From Asticcacaulis sp. AC460 (GTDB lineage: Bacteria > Pseudomonadota > Alphaproteobacteria > Caulobacterales > Caulobacteraceae): a DNA stretch of 64,000 nt. The translations under genes and the position numbers were made by a program. The DNA is taken from NCBI RefSeq assembly GCF_000495795.1, contig NZ_AWGD01000036.1, positions 62,001 to 126,000 of the forward strand, given 5' to 3'. Below are positions 42,906 to 51,283 of this stretch, one piece after another (position 1 is the stretch's first letter; each line of letters begins with the position of its first letter). The notes below the pieces were generated by a model, which saw only the letters and a list, made by a program, of their open reading frames with translations, was not told the origin of the DNA and did no database searches.

Positions 42906-44048
42906 ATGACCTCTGTTACCTTTACCAACGCCAAGATCGTCACCCCGAACGGGATCGTTTCGGGATCGCTGATCTGCGACGGCGAGACCATCGTCGAGAT
43001 CGGCGACGTGAGGCCGCGCGGCGAGGTCGTTGATGTCGCCGGTGGCTATCTCCTTCCGGGCTTTATCGACACCCAGGTTAATGGCGGCGGCGGCGTCCTG
43101 TTCAATGACGAGACCACCAGCGATGGGATCGCGGCCATTGCCCGCGCCCACCGCGCCTATGGCACCACCGCCCTGCTGCCGACCCTGATCAGCGACGAGC
43201 TGAGCGTCATCGACTCGGCCATGCGCGCCGTCGAAAAGGCCATCGCCGCCGGCGTGCCGGGCGTGGTCGGCATCCATATCGAAGGCCCCTTCATCAGCAA
43301 GCAGCGCAAGGGCATCCATAACCCAGAGATGTTCCGCACGCTCGACGCCGAGTCCAAGGCCCTGCTGAAAAGCCTGAAGGCCGGCAAGACCCTGGTGACC
43401 CTGGCGCCGGAAAACTGCACGCCCGAGGACATCAAGGAACTGGCCGATGCCGGCGTGATCATCGCCGCGGGCCATACCAATGCCACCTACGACCAGACCG
43501 TGACGGCGCTGCGGGCCGGGGTGACGGGGTTTACCCATCTGTTCAACGCCATGTCGCCCCTGACGCATCGCGCGCCAGGTGTGGTTGGGGCCGCTCTGGA
43601 GGATCTCGACAGCTATTGTGGCCTGATTGCCGACGGCCGCCATGTCGACTGGGCGGTCTTGCGGATCGCTCTGCGCGCCAAACCCATCGACCGCTTCATG
43701 TTGGTGACCGATGCTATGCCGACTGTGGGTTCGGACACCAAGACCTTCGTACTGAACGGCCAGACCATCCATGTCGAGGGAGGTGTCTGCGTCGGTCCGG
43801 ACGGGACGCTGGCCGGTTCGGACCTGGACATGGCCACCGCGCTGCGCAATACGGTGGAGAAGGTCGGTATTCTGATCGAACAGGCGGCCATCATGGCGGC
43901 CGGTGCTCCGGCGGCGTTTTTGGGCTTGCAGGCGGCGCGCGGCAGCCTGGTGCCGGGTCAGCGGGCGGATATCGTCTGGCTTGACAAGGCTTTGCAGGTC
44001 CGCGGGACGTTCATCGGCGCGAAAACGGAAGAGACCGTCGCGGCTTGA
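42906..44048 (+). CDS. nagA: N-acetylglucosamine-6-phosphate deacetylase
   Basis: A 380-residue amidohydrolase that removes acetate from GlcNAc6P. LLPGFIDTQVNGGGGVLFND has Gln and Asn in place of the HxH metal pair, as in the single-metal E. coli enzyme. GIHIEGPFISKQRKGIHNPE holds the metal-binding Glu, and GHTNATYDQ plus THLFNAMSPLTHRAPG carry the two His ligands. The catalytic Asp is in LVTDAMPTVG. I start at MTSVTFTNAK (42906); an in-frame start at 42873 would add eleven atypical residues. Last gene of the operon, followed by a strong terminator. Confidence 0.95.
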   Translation: MTSVTFTNAKIVTPNGIVSGSLICDGETIVEIGDVRPRGEVVDVAGGYLLPGFIDTQVNGGGGVLFNDETTSDGIAAIARAHRAYGTTALLPTLISDELSVIDSAMRAVEKAIAAGVPGVVGIHIEGPFISKQRKGIHNPEMFRTLDAESKALLKSLKAGKTLVTLAPENCTPEDIKELADAGVIIAAGHTNATYDQTVTALRAGVTGFTHLFNAMSPLTHRAPGVVGAALEDLDSYCGLIADGRHVDWAVLRIALRAKPIDRFMLVTDAMPTVGSDTKTFVLNGQTIHVEGGVCVGPDGTLAGSDLDMATALRNTVEKVGILIEQAAIMAAGAPAAFLGLQAARGSLVPGQRADIVWLDKALQVRGTFIGAKTEETVAA

Positions 44049-44053
44049 CCAGG

Positions 44054-44087
44054 ATTATTCTGCCCGCACGCGGGCAGAATAATTTTT
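44054..44087. terminator. Strong bidirectional terminator after nagA
   Basis: A perfect 13-bp stem (ATTATTCTGCCCG / CGGGCAGAATAAT, loop CACG) is followed by TTTT. The A-run on the left lets it serve the convergent DUF465 gene as well. Confidence 0.9.
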
Positions 44088-44478
44088 AAGCAATAATATC
44101 CGGCCGGATCTTGTCTTCCAGCGTCGACATGCGATCGCGCACGGCCAGCTTCTTGCGCTTCATGCGGGCAATCAGGATCTGGTCCGGCAAGGGCATGGTC
44201 TCCAGCGCCAAGATGGCATCGTCCATATCCTTGTGCTCTTGGCGCAGCAGGGCCAGTTCGCCACGCAGGGCAACCGTCTCAGCCGAAATCGGCAGTTCGC
44301 GCACCCGCGGTTCCAGGTCGTCCGGCTGGATATCCGGCACCAGTTCCAGGCGCGATTCGCCATCCTGACGCTGCGCCACCCGGCGTTCGACATCCCCTCT
44401 GGCCACATCGCCATCCGTCTTGACCAGGTGCAGACCGTCGCCGCCGCGCAAGGACCGGATGTTCGTGTCGTCGTGCAT
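44086..44478 (-). CDS. DUF465/YdcH-like protein with N-terminal extension
   Basis: A 130-residue protein whose last 65 residues are a DUF465 (YdcH) helical hairpin: LRGELALLRQEHKDMDDAIL, then DQILIARMKRKKLAVRDRMS and TLEDKIRPDIIA. The first 60 residues are polar and of no recognised family. DUF465 proteins are small coiled-coil proteins of unknown role, common in alphaproteobacteria. A second, minimal member is at 45824. Confidence 0.8.
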   Translation of the reverse strand: MHDDTNIRSLRGGDGLHLVKTDGDVARGDVERRVAQRQDGESRLELVPDIQPDDLEPRVRELPISAETVALRGELALLRQEHKDMDDAILALETMPLPDQILIARMKRKKLAVRDRMSTLEDKIRPDIIA

Positions 44479-44568
44479 GAACGACTCCCTGATGACTTAA
44501 GGGGTTGATACGCAAGGACAAACGGGAGGCTCCCGAAGGTCACAGGCGGTGAGAGTATAGCGCAAATT

Positions 44569-45054
44569 TTAACCTTTGGTAAGGGCCTGCGTCAGTTCCG
44601 ACAACACTTCCTGATGACCACTTCCAGACCACACGGCATGAACCTGTACAAGCCCGTCGCGCAGAGCCGCAGCCTGGTGTTCCGGCGGTAGCCGCGGACC
44701 GGCGCGGACCAGCGTTTCCAGTTGCGCCATAAGGGCTTTTTCGGCCTCAAGTTCGACCGCCTTGACCCGTTCGCGCAGCCTGAGGCGGCCGTCGTCATCA
44801 CCCGAATGCAGCGCGGTTTTCAGGCGCCGCCTGACCTCACGTAACGGCACAATGACCTCATCGGCCCAAGCCAGCGCCATCTCCGCGGCGCGCGCGGCCA
44901 GGCCTTCATCGATTCGCACGCCATGCAACGACGCCCACGCCGCCCACAACAGCAGAGGCACATTCTGGTCGTGGTCATCCTGGAGCCGCAAACACGCCTG
45001 CGCCACACCTTCGCGGCCATAGGATTCGACGGCCCAGTCCCAGAACTCAGACAT
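44569..45054 (-). CDS. TIGR02444 family protein
   Basis: A 161-residue helical protein of the TIGR02444 family. The start MSEFWDWAVESYGREGVAQA, then ACLRLQDDHDQNVPLLLWAA, is the conserved family core. No function is known. It overlaps the ubiX stop by 8 bases, so it is translated with ubiX, an arrangement I would expect to be conserved in relatives. Confidence 0.85.
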   Translation of the reverse strand: MSEFWDWAVESYGREGVAQACLRLQDDHDQNVPLLLWAAWASLHGVRIDEGLAARAAEMALAWADEVIVPLREVRRRLKTALHSGDDDGRLRLRERVKAVELEAEKALMAQLETLVRAGPRLPPEHQAAALRDGLVQVHAVWSGSGHQEVLSELTQALTKG

Positions 45055-45649
45055 TATTCAAGTTTTCTGGACCTTTCAGACCCTGCCAGCGCTGGATATC
45101 GACCTCGATGCCGAACAGATCCAGGGCCCGGCCGACGCTCTGGTTGACGATCTCCTCGACCGTCTGAGGCCGGGTATAGAGCGCCGGCATCGGCGGGGCG
45201 ACGATGGCGCCCATCTCGGTCACCGCCGCCATTGTGCGCAGATGGCCCAGATGCAGGGGGCTTTCGCGCACCATCAAAACGAGTCGCCGGCGCTCCTTCA
45301 GACAGACATCGGCGGCCCGCGATACCAGGCTGGAGGTCACCCCCGTGGCGATCTCGCTCAGGGATTTGACCGAACACGGAGCAATCAGCATGCCCATGGT
45401 ACGAAAAGATCCCGAAGCGATGGTGGCGCCGATATCACCGGGCTTATAGACCACGTCGGCCAGGGCGTGGACATCGGCCAGCGAAAAGTCTGTTTCGACA
45501 CTGAGACTTAGGGCCGCGGCGCGGGACACGACAAGGTGCGTCTCTACCTTTGCGTGTTTTAACATATTAAGGGCATTTATGCCGTACACGGCACCGGACG
45601 CGCCACTTATGGCAACAATAAGTCTCTGATTGTGTTCAGTTTTAGACAC
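45047..45649 (-). CDS. ubiX: Flavin prenyltransferase UbiX
   Basis: A 200-residue UbiX that prenylates FMN to make the cofactor of the UbiD decarboxylase in ubiquinone biosynthesis. The FMN-binding loop is LIVAISGASGAVYGINALNM, followed by HLVVSRAAALSL, IASGSFRTMGMLIAPCSVKS and LVLMVRESPLHLGHLRTM, all near-invariant in the family. Length is typical. First gene of a two-gene unit with the TIGR02444 protein. Confidence 0.95.
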   Translation of the reverse strand: MSKTEHNQRLIVAISGASGAVYGINALNMLKHAKVETHLVVSRAAALSLSVETDFSLADVHALADVVYKPGDIGATIASGSFRTMGMLIAPCSVKSLSEIATGVTSSLVSRAADVCLKERRRLVLMVRESPLHLGHLRTMAAVTEMGAIVAPPMPALYTRPQTVEEIVNQSVGRALDLFGIEVDIQRWQGLKGPENLNNV

Positions 45650-45773
45650 GTTTTCCGGGCTCCACCACCCTGCGCTGCATTAAGTTTTTGTGCACCAAGA
45701 ATCTCAACAACCTGTGAACGGATGTAACTTATCGTGACTTCACATTCGCCTCACGCGGGTGTTCCAATCGGTT

Positions 45774-45796
45774 CTTCCGGACACGGGGTCCGGAAG
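45774..45796 (+). other. Stem-loop in the leader of the small DUF465 gene
   Basis: CTTCCGGAC pairs perfectly with GTCCGGAAG around ACGGG, 15 bases before the AGGA ribosome site of the gene at 45824. It may stabilise the mRNA or modulate translation. The rest of 45650-45823 is promoter-like AT-rich sequence. Confidence 0.5.
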
Positions 45797-45823
45797 CCCC
45801 CCTGAGACATGAGGATCAGCCGT

Positions 45824-46024
45824 ATGTCCATCGAAGCGAGAGTTCGTGAACTCGACCACCGTCACCAAACCCTCAAAACGATCATCGCCCGTGAAGAACG
45901 CAGTCCGTCCGTTGACTCCTTATACCTTACGGAGTTGAAGCGGAAGAAGCTTAAGCTCAAGGAGGAAATCGAACGGATCAGGGCTCATATTCGACAGGAT
46001 GTCGACGAGCCCATGCTCCAGTAG
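45824..46024 (+). CDS. Small DUF465/YdcH protein
   Basis: A 66-residue minimal DUF465 protein: MSIEARVRELDHRHQTLKTI, then SLYLTELKRKKLKLKEEIER. It should form a helical hairpin or coiled coil. AGGA 8 bases before the ATG at 45824 fixes the start; the ATG at 45809 lies on top of the ribosome site. It has its own leader hairpin and terminator, so it is a monocistronic unit. Function unknown. Confidence 0.88.
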   Translation: MSIEARVRELDHRHQTLKTIIAREERSPSVDSLYLTELKRKKLKLKEEIERIRAHIRQDVDEPMLQ

Positions 46025-46063
46025 CGCCGCGGGCGCCAGGTTTTTACAATTGAATCTTCGAAG

Positions 46064-46096
46064 ACCCCCGGAGCGAGGACGCGGCCGGGGGTTTTT
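46064..46096 (+). terminator. Intrinsic terminator of the small DUF465 gene
   Basis: ACCCCCGG (46064-46071) pairs with CCGGGGGT (46085-46092) and the stem runs into TTTTT. Confidence 0.9.
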
Positions 46097-46106
46097 CATG
46101 CCCCAA

Positions 46107-46159
46107 CCTGTCAGGTATACTTGACAGGTAGTCGGCAATCTGTCAGGTATACCTGACAG
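46107..46159. promoter_or_regulatory. Twin palindromic operators over the CPBP-XRE promoter
   Basis: Site 1 (46107-46128) is a 22-bp palindrome with one mismatch centred on GTATAC. Site 2 (46140-46159), CTGTCAGGTATACCTGACAG, is perfect. Their centres are 32 bp apart, three helical turns. TTGACA (46121-46126) overlaps site 1, and a weak -10 (AGGTAT, 46145-46150) lies in site 2, so binding would block RNA polymerase. The XRE protein encoded in the same operon is the obvious ligand. Confidence 0.8.
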
Positions 46160-46178
46160 CTTCTCCGCAGGAACCCCT

Positions 46179-47045
46179 ATGCCGGCCTTCATCCCTACCC
46201 CGACGTTTCGAGACCACGCCCTTGCCGGGCGTCACGCCTTCTGGCGCTATCTGGTTGCCTTCCTGATCGCCCTTCTGGTCGAGGCGGTCGTATCGGTGAT
46301 CTACGTCGTCGCCGTCCTCATGGCAGGCCTCTCCCCGGCGGAGCTTCAGACCGCCGTGGCCGATCCGGCCCGGCCGATGCTCTTCTTTCCCCTGATCGGC
46401 GTCAGCTTCGCCGGCTGGCTGATCGGCTTCGGCCTGGGCGCCTTATGGCTGCACGGCAAGAATCCGCTGCGTCTGCTGGGCAACTGGACCTGGACCGGCT
46501 TCCTGCTGGGTCTGCTGGTCTGGCTGGTGGTCCTGGTCGCCAATACCGTGGTCGACTACGCCTTGCAGCCCGAAGGCTTCACCCTGCGGATGGCCCCGGT
46601 CGATCCCGCCGTGATCGCCGTCATCGTCGCAGCCCTGGCTGTCCAGACCTTTACCGAGGAGTATTTTTTCCGCGGCTACCTGACTCAGGCCCTGCTGAAG
46701 ATCAGCAAGAACAGCTGGATCGCCATTATCGTCGGCGGCTTGATCTTCGGCGCCTTCCACATCCCCAACGGCATCCCCCAGGCCGTCTCGGCGGCCGCCA
46801 TGGGCATGGCCTTTGCCTGGATCACGATCCGGACGGGCAGCATCGCCTTTGCCGCCGGTGTCCACTTCATCAACAATCTCTACGGCGCCGTGGTCGTGGT
46901 GTCCGGCGAGGACGTCTTCAAAGGTGCCCCGGGCCTGGTCACCCAGGTCACGCCCGACCTGATGGCGTGGGATATCGGGATTACCGTCGTCGCCCTTTTG
47001 GTGATCATGATCGTCCTGGCGCGCCGCATCCCGCGCCCGGCATAA
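46179..47045 (+). CDS. CPBP family intramembrane metalloprotease
   Basis: A 288-residue polytopic membrane protein of the CPBP (CAAX protease and bacteriocin-processing/Abi) family. The glutamate pair is Glu160-Glu161 with Arg165 in FTEEYFFRGYLTQAL; the second motif is FGAFHIPNGIP with His194, and the third is VHFINNLYGAVV. All expected catalytic positions are present. Substrate unknown. First gene of an operon with an XRE regulator and another membrane protein. Confidence 0.9.
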   Translation: MPAFIPTPTFRDHALAGRHAFWRYLVAFLIALLVEAVVSVIYVVAVLMAGLSPAELQTAVADPARPMLFFPLIGVSFAGWLIGFGLGALWLHGKNPLRLLGNWTWTGFLLGLLVWLVVLVANTVVDYALQPEGFTLRMAPVDPAVIAVIVAALAVQTFTEEYFFRGYLTQALLKISKNSWIAIIVGGLIFGAFHIPNGIPQAVSAAAMGMAFAWITIRTGSIAFAAGVHFINNLYGAVVVVSGEDVFKGAPGLVTQVTPDLMAWDIGITVVALLVIMIVLARRIPRPA

Positions 47046-47273
47046 ATGCGAAATTCGGTCAGGGACTTGCGGATGCAGCGCGGCTGGAGCCAGGGCGAAC
47101 TGGGCGAGCGCCTGGGCGTATCGCGCCAGGCCGTCAACGCCATCGAAGTCGGCAAGCACGACCCCAGTCTCGAGTTGACCTTCAAGCTGGCCTATCTTTT
47201 CAACCTGCCGGTGGAGGCGCTGTTCCATCCGGACTTCACACCACAGGACATACGCGATGACCAAGGGGAATGA
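47046..47273 (+). CDS. XRE-family repressor of the CPBP operon
   Basis: A 75-residue single-domain helix-turn-helix protein: VRDLRMQRGWSQGELGERLG then VSRQAVNAIEVGKHDPSLEL, as in the small Xre regulators that sit beside membrane proteins. It starts at the base after the CPBP stop and overlaps the next gene by 17 bases. Probable autorepressor binding the twin palindromes at 46107-46159. Confidence 0.92.
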   Translation: MRNSVRDLRMQRGWSQGELGERLGVSRQAVNAIEVGKHDPSLELTFKLAYLFNLPVEALFHPDFTPQDIRDDQGE

Positions 47274-47898
47274 CGCCGCCGCCAAGCCGCCGATGTGGAA
47301 ACGCTATGCCTTTTCGGCCGGCATGCTTTGCGTCGGCGGCGTGGTCGGGTTCGGCGGCGGCCGTTTCCTGTGGCCGGGCGCATCAGGCCGGACGTGGTCG
47401 GACACCCTGTCGCTGATCATCGCCCTGGGCCTCGTCGGCATGGGTGTGGCCGTCCTGGCCGGTCACTGGATCGACCCGCTGGGCCGCGCGATGGCCCGGT
47501 CGGATTCGAAGCGCCTTGACCCGTTGATGAAACGCCTGCTGGGCCTACAAGGTGTAACCCTGATCCTTGCCGGCCTCGTCATGGGCGGTGTCCCCCTGCT
47601 GGCCCAGGCGTCGATCCAGGGCAATGTCGCGGTCTATGCCGGGGTGGTCGCCGTGTTCGCACTGCAGACGGGAGTCAACTGGCTGATCTGGCGCCACGGC
47701 GACGAATTCCACCGTCGCGCCATGCTGGACACCGGCGCGCTCAGTTTCTGGATCCTGCAGGGCGCCCTGTTCCTGTGGGCCGCCGCCGAGCGCCTCAACC
47801 TGGCTCCGGCCTTGAGCACCTGGGACCTGATGGCCGTCACCATGGCAGTGTACCTGATGCTGTCGTCGTTCGTCGCCTGGCGGCTGGGCAACACCTAG
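47257..47898 (+). CDS. Integral membrane protein of unknown function
   Basis: A 213-residue protein with about six hydrophobic segments (for example YAFSAGMLCVGGVVGFGGGR, LSLIIALGLVGMGVAVLAGH and VYAGVVAVFALQTGVNWLIW). No family is recognised; similar proteins often accompany small XRE regulators. It overlaps the XRE gene by 17 bases and is therefore coupled to it. It may be the sensor or target linked to the protease. Confidence 0.8.
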   Translation: MTKGNDAAAKPPMWKRYAFSAGMLCVGGVVGFGGGRFLWPGASGRTWSDTLSLIIALGLVGMGVAVLAGHWIDPLGRAMARSDSKRLDPLMKRLLGLQGVTLILAGLVMGGVPLLAQASIQGNVAVYAGVVAVFALQTGVNWLIWRHGDEFHRRAMLDTGALSFWILQGALFLWAAAERLNLAPALSTWDLMAVTMAVYLMLSSFVAWRLGNT

Positions 47899-47909
47899 AG
47901 CAAACTATC

Positions 47910-48005
47910 CTTCTTCGCGCCTTCGCGTGGGACCTTTCTGTCTTCCGCTTTATGTGTGGCCATGACAGCAGGAATTTCACGCGAAGACGCGAAGGCGCGA
48001 AGAAG
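47910..48005. repeat. 96-bp inverted repeat with 8-bp periodic arms
   Basis: The left arm 47910-47929 (CTTCTTCGCGCCTTCGCGTG) matches the right arm 47978-48005 in inverted form, except that the right arm has one extra 8-bp unit. The right arm is three tandem CGCGAAGR units. The design parallels the 10-bp-periodic arms at 11201 and 17457 with a different unit. No gene inside. Confidence 0.65.
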
Positions 48006-48026
48006 AACGTCCAACCGACTGAGTCC

Positions 48027-48215
48027 CTAGGTCGCCCGATTGATGACTTTGGCGTCTAGTCTGGCGCGCACCTGCGCCATGACCTCATCGTGAGGCGTTA
48101 CCCGCCCGGCCTTCACATCTTCAAGACCGCGTAAAATGCCTTCGACGATCTCAATTTCGCTTTCTTCGCCAGGCCAGACACCCTTTGGGTTACCGGATTG
48201 AGATTGCTCCGTCAT
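48027..48215 (-). CDS. Small antitoxin-like protein without a toxin partner
   Basis: A 62-residue protein whose second half, IVEGILRGLEDVKAGRVTPH then DEVMAQVRARL, is the motif seen in many small antitoxins of ParE/RelE systems. No toxin gene is adjacent. Its ATG overlaps the Lrp stop by one base (TGATG), so it is translated with the regulator. It may be an orphan antitoxin or a regulator accessory. Confidence 0.6.
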   Translation of the reverse strand: MTEQSQSGNPKGVWPGEESEIEIVEGILRGLEDVKAGRVTPHDEVMAQVRARLDAKVINRAT

Positions 48216-48679
48216 CACGCCATCTTCACGGTGCGGATGGAGAATTGCGACACCAGCTTCGACACGCCGGGCATGGTCGACAGCACGTCGCGGTGGACGT
48301 CCTCATACGACAGGCTTTCGCGCAGGACGATCTTGAGCAGGTAATCCGCCTCTCCCGACATCAGGTGGCATTCCTCGATGGCGGCACAGGCGATGGCGGC
48401 GCGTTCGAACTTCTCGAACGTCTCGCGGCGCTGGTCCTGAAGCGTGACATGGACGAAAACCGTCCCTTGCTTACCCTGGACATTTTCGGCGATGACGGCG
48501 CGATAGCCGGCGATCACACCCTTCTGCTCCAGGATCTTGACCCGGCGATGGGCGGCCGAAGGTGACAGGCCGACGGCCTGGCCCAGGTCCGCCGAGGTGG
48601 CGCGGGCATTGCCGCGCAGGACCTTGATCAGCTCACGGTCGAAGGAATCGAGATCGGAAAATTTATCGCTGCCCGCCAT
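48215..48679 (-). CDS. Lrp/AsnC family regulator (probable alanine-responsive)
   Basis: A 154-residue Lrp/AsnC regulator. The helix-turn-helix is FDRELIKVLRGNARATSADL then GQAVGLSPSAAHRRVKILEQ, and the RAM ligand domain follows (VFVHVTLQDQRRETFEKFER, CHLMSGEADYLLKIVLRE). It is divergent from ald with a 185-base AT-rich gap, the standard arrangement for an AldR-type activator responding to alanine. Confidence 0.92.
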   Translation of the reverse strand: MAGSDKFSDLDSFDRELIKVLRGNARATSADLGQAVGLSPSAAHRRVKILEQKGVIAGYRAVIAENVQGKQGTVFVHVTLQDQRRETFEKFERAAIACAAIEECHLMSGEADYLLKIVLRESLSYEDVHRDVLSTMPGVSKLVSQFSIRTVKMA

Positions 48680-48864
48680 GTTTTTGAATTTATATCCAAC
48701 TGTTCAGCGAGGCAATGCTAAAAATTTCGAGAATTTATCGCTTCCGACGCGATATAATTGATTTCAAGGGCAACCACCCGACCGATCAGATTTCGCGTAT
48801 AGTTTGTGCCGTGTGAGGCGCCTTATCGCCCGCGGCCCGGCAGGAAACAGCAGGAGCCACAGCC

Positions 48865-49962
<1,098 letters not shown>

Positions 49963-49973
49963 GGCCATAAGAG

Positions 49974-50004
49974 CCGGCGCCGCAACGCGCGGCGTCGGTT
50001 GTTT
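49974..50004 (+). terminator. Terminator of ald
   Basis: CCGGCGCCGC (49974-49983) pairs with GCGGCGTCGG (49989-49998), one G-T pair, followed by TTGTTT. Twelve bases after the ald stop and convergent with the Sel1 gene. Confidence 0.8.
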
Positions 50005-50890
50005 ACGTGACGTCGCGCCAGTCTTCCGGCAGTTTGCTGCGGATGACTTCCGCTCGGGCGGTGGCCGTATTGACCTGATCCGGTGTCAGCGTCGTTGTGA
50101 GGCTGTCGATCTCCGGCGGACGCTCGACATCCTTGCCACCGGCATAGACCAGGAACCAGCTCAAGGCCTGAACCGGCGCGTTCAGCCGTGTCTTGTCCGC
50201 GTACAACCGGGCCAGGTCCAGTTGCGCTTCCTTGACGTTGCCGCGGGCCGCCATCTCCAGCCAATGCACCGCCTTGACGTCATCACGCGGCACAGCCTCA
50301 CCCTTTTCATAGATGGTTCCGAGTATGTACTGGGCAAAACCATGGCCGCCTTCCGCCGCCTTGGTGTAAAGGGCGACCGACCGGTCAAGATCCTGATCGA
50401 CGCCGGTGGCGTTGTAATAGGCTTCGGCCAACAGGGTTTGAGAATGGCGGTAGCCCTGGTCGGCCGCCTTCCTCAGCCAGGGGATAGCCCTTTCCGGATC
50501 GGCCTCAATCCCATCCTCGCCATAGAAATAGATTTTGGCATAGTCATTCTGTGCGTCAGGCAGCCCCCGCTTCGCGGCCTTCAGCAGCAAGGGAATAGCC
50601 AGGGACATATCCTTTTTGACGCCATAGCCCTCGCGAAAATGGGATCCCGCCATGTACTGCGCCGGAGCGTAACCTTTTTCGGCCGCCTGGAGGAACAGGG
50701 TATGGGCGCCGGCAATGTCATCGTGCTGCCAGGCCACCATACCCTGACAGAAAAGGGTTTCCGGTGTGCCGGCCGGCATCGGCTTGCCACTGGCGCATGC
50801 TGCGATGACCTGGTCGACGGTGCTGGCCCGAGGAGAACAGCCTGCCATGGTAAGCAACAGCACCCCGCCGACGATTCCCCGGATCTTCAT
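50003..50890 (-). CDS. Sel1-repeat lipoprotein
   Basis: A 295-residue lipoprotein: the signal peptide MKIRGIVGGVLLLTMAGC ends in a lipobox cysteine. Five to six Sel1-like (SLR) repeats of about 36 residues follow, for example AAEKGYAPAQYMAGSHFREG, AADQGYRHSQTLLAEAYYNA and AAEGGHGFAQYILGTIYEKG. Sel1 repeats are protein-protein interaction scaffolds. A second, longer Sel1 protein lies at 53299. Partner unknown. Confidence 0.88.
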   Translation of the reverse strand: MKIRGIVGGVLLLTMAGCSPRASTVDQVIAACASGKPMPAGTPETLFCQGMVAWQHDDIAGAHTLFLQAAEKGYAPAQYMAGSHFREGYGVKKDMSLAIPLLLKAAKRGLPDAQNDYAKIYFYGEDGIEADPERAIPWLRKAADQGYRHSQTLLAEAYYNATGVDQDLDRSVALYTKAAEGGHGFAQYILGTIYEKGEAVPRDDVKAVHWLEMAARGNVKEAQLDLARLYADKTRLNAPVQALSWFLVYAGGKDVERPPEIDSLTTTLTPDQVNTATARAEVIRSKLPEDWRDVT

Positions 50891-51012
50891 CGCTTCCCCC
50901 CCGTGCTCTGTGCCCGCATAAATCTAGCACGGGCCATAAGGCACGGTCGAAAAAAATTGCATACCGGTGATCCACTCGACGGCACCCGTCGTAATACGCC
51001 TTATCAGAAATT

Positions 51013-51088
51013 CCGGCCGCTCCCCTATGACGGCCGGTGTTGGCGCCCAGGGACCTTCCCCCCCCCTCCCCTGGGCGCCGTTTTTTTT
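51013..51088 (+). ncRNA. Candidate small RNA with C-rich loops and strong terminator
   Basis: Two adjacent perfect stems on the plus strand with no plus-strand gene upstream. Stem 1 is CCGGCCG / CGGCCGG (51013-51037) with loop CTCCCCTATGA. Stem 2 is GGCGCCCAGGG / CCCTGGGCGCC (51042-51079), whose loop contains nine consecutive C residues, followed by eight T residues (51081-51088). C-rich loops that can pair with Shine-Dalgarno sequences are typical of several alphaproteobacterial small RNAs (CcsR type, GsrN). The 5' end is not defined; a promoter would lie between 50930 and 51000. Confidence 0.55.
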
Positions 51089-51157
51089 CGCAAAATTTAC
51101 GCTTGAAAAACACGGTTTTTGCCACATATTCGTATGACAAGCCGCAAAAGACGGCTG

Positions 51158-51263
51158 TTAGAGCGCATCCCGAAAAGTGTGACGCACTTTTCGGATAAAG
51201 ATGCGCGTAAAAGCAAAAACTTAGAGCGCCGATCCGATTCTTCCGGATCGAAACCCGCTCTAA
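51158..51263. repeat. RIME-like mosaic repeat
   Basis: Terminal inverted repeats TTAGAGCG (51158) and CGCTCTAA (51263) enclose two hairpins: CCCGAAAAGTG...CACTTTTCGG with flanking GCGCATC/GATGCGC, and GATCCG...CGGATC. A third TTAGAGCG copy lies between them. I recognise this arrangement as resembling the Rhizobium intergenic mosaic elements. It lies directly upstream of the GNAT gene and may contribute its leader. Confidence 0.65.
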
Positions 51264-51283
51264 GTCTCGAAAAAGGGGAAACC

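Noticed and set aside
51119-51283. N-terminal extension of the first GNAT from an in-frame upstream start
   Set aside because: The extension would be translated from the RIME-like repeat; a good ribosome site precedes the ATG at 51284 and homologous copy 2 starts at the equivalent point.
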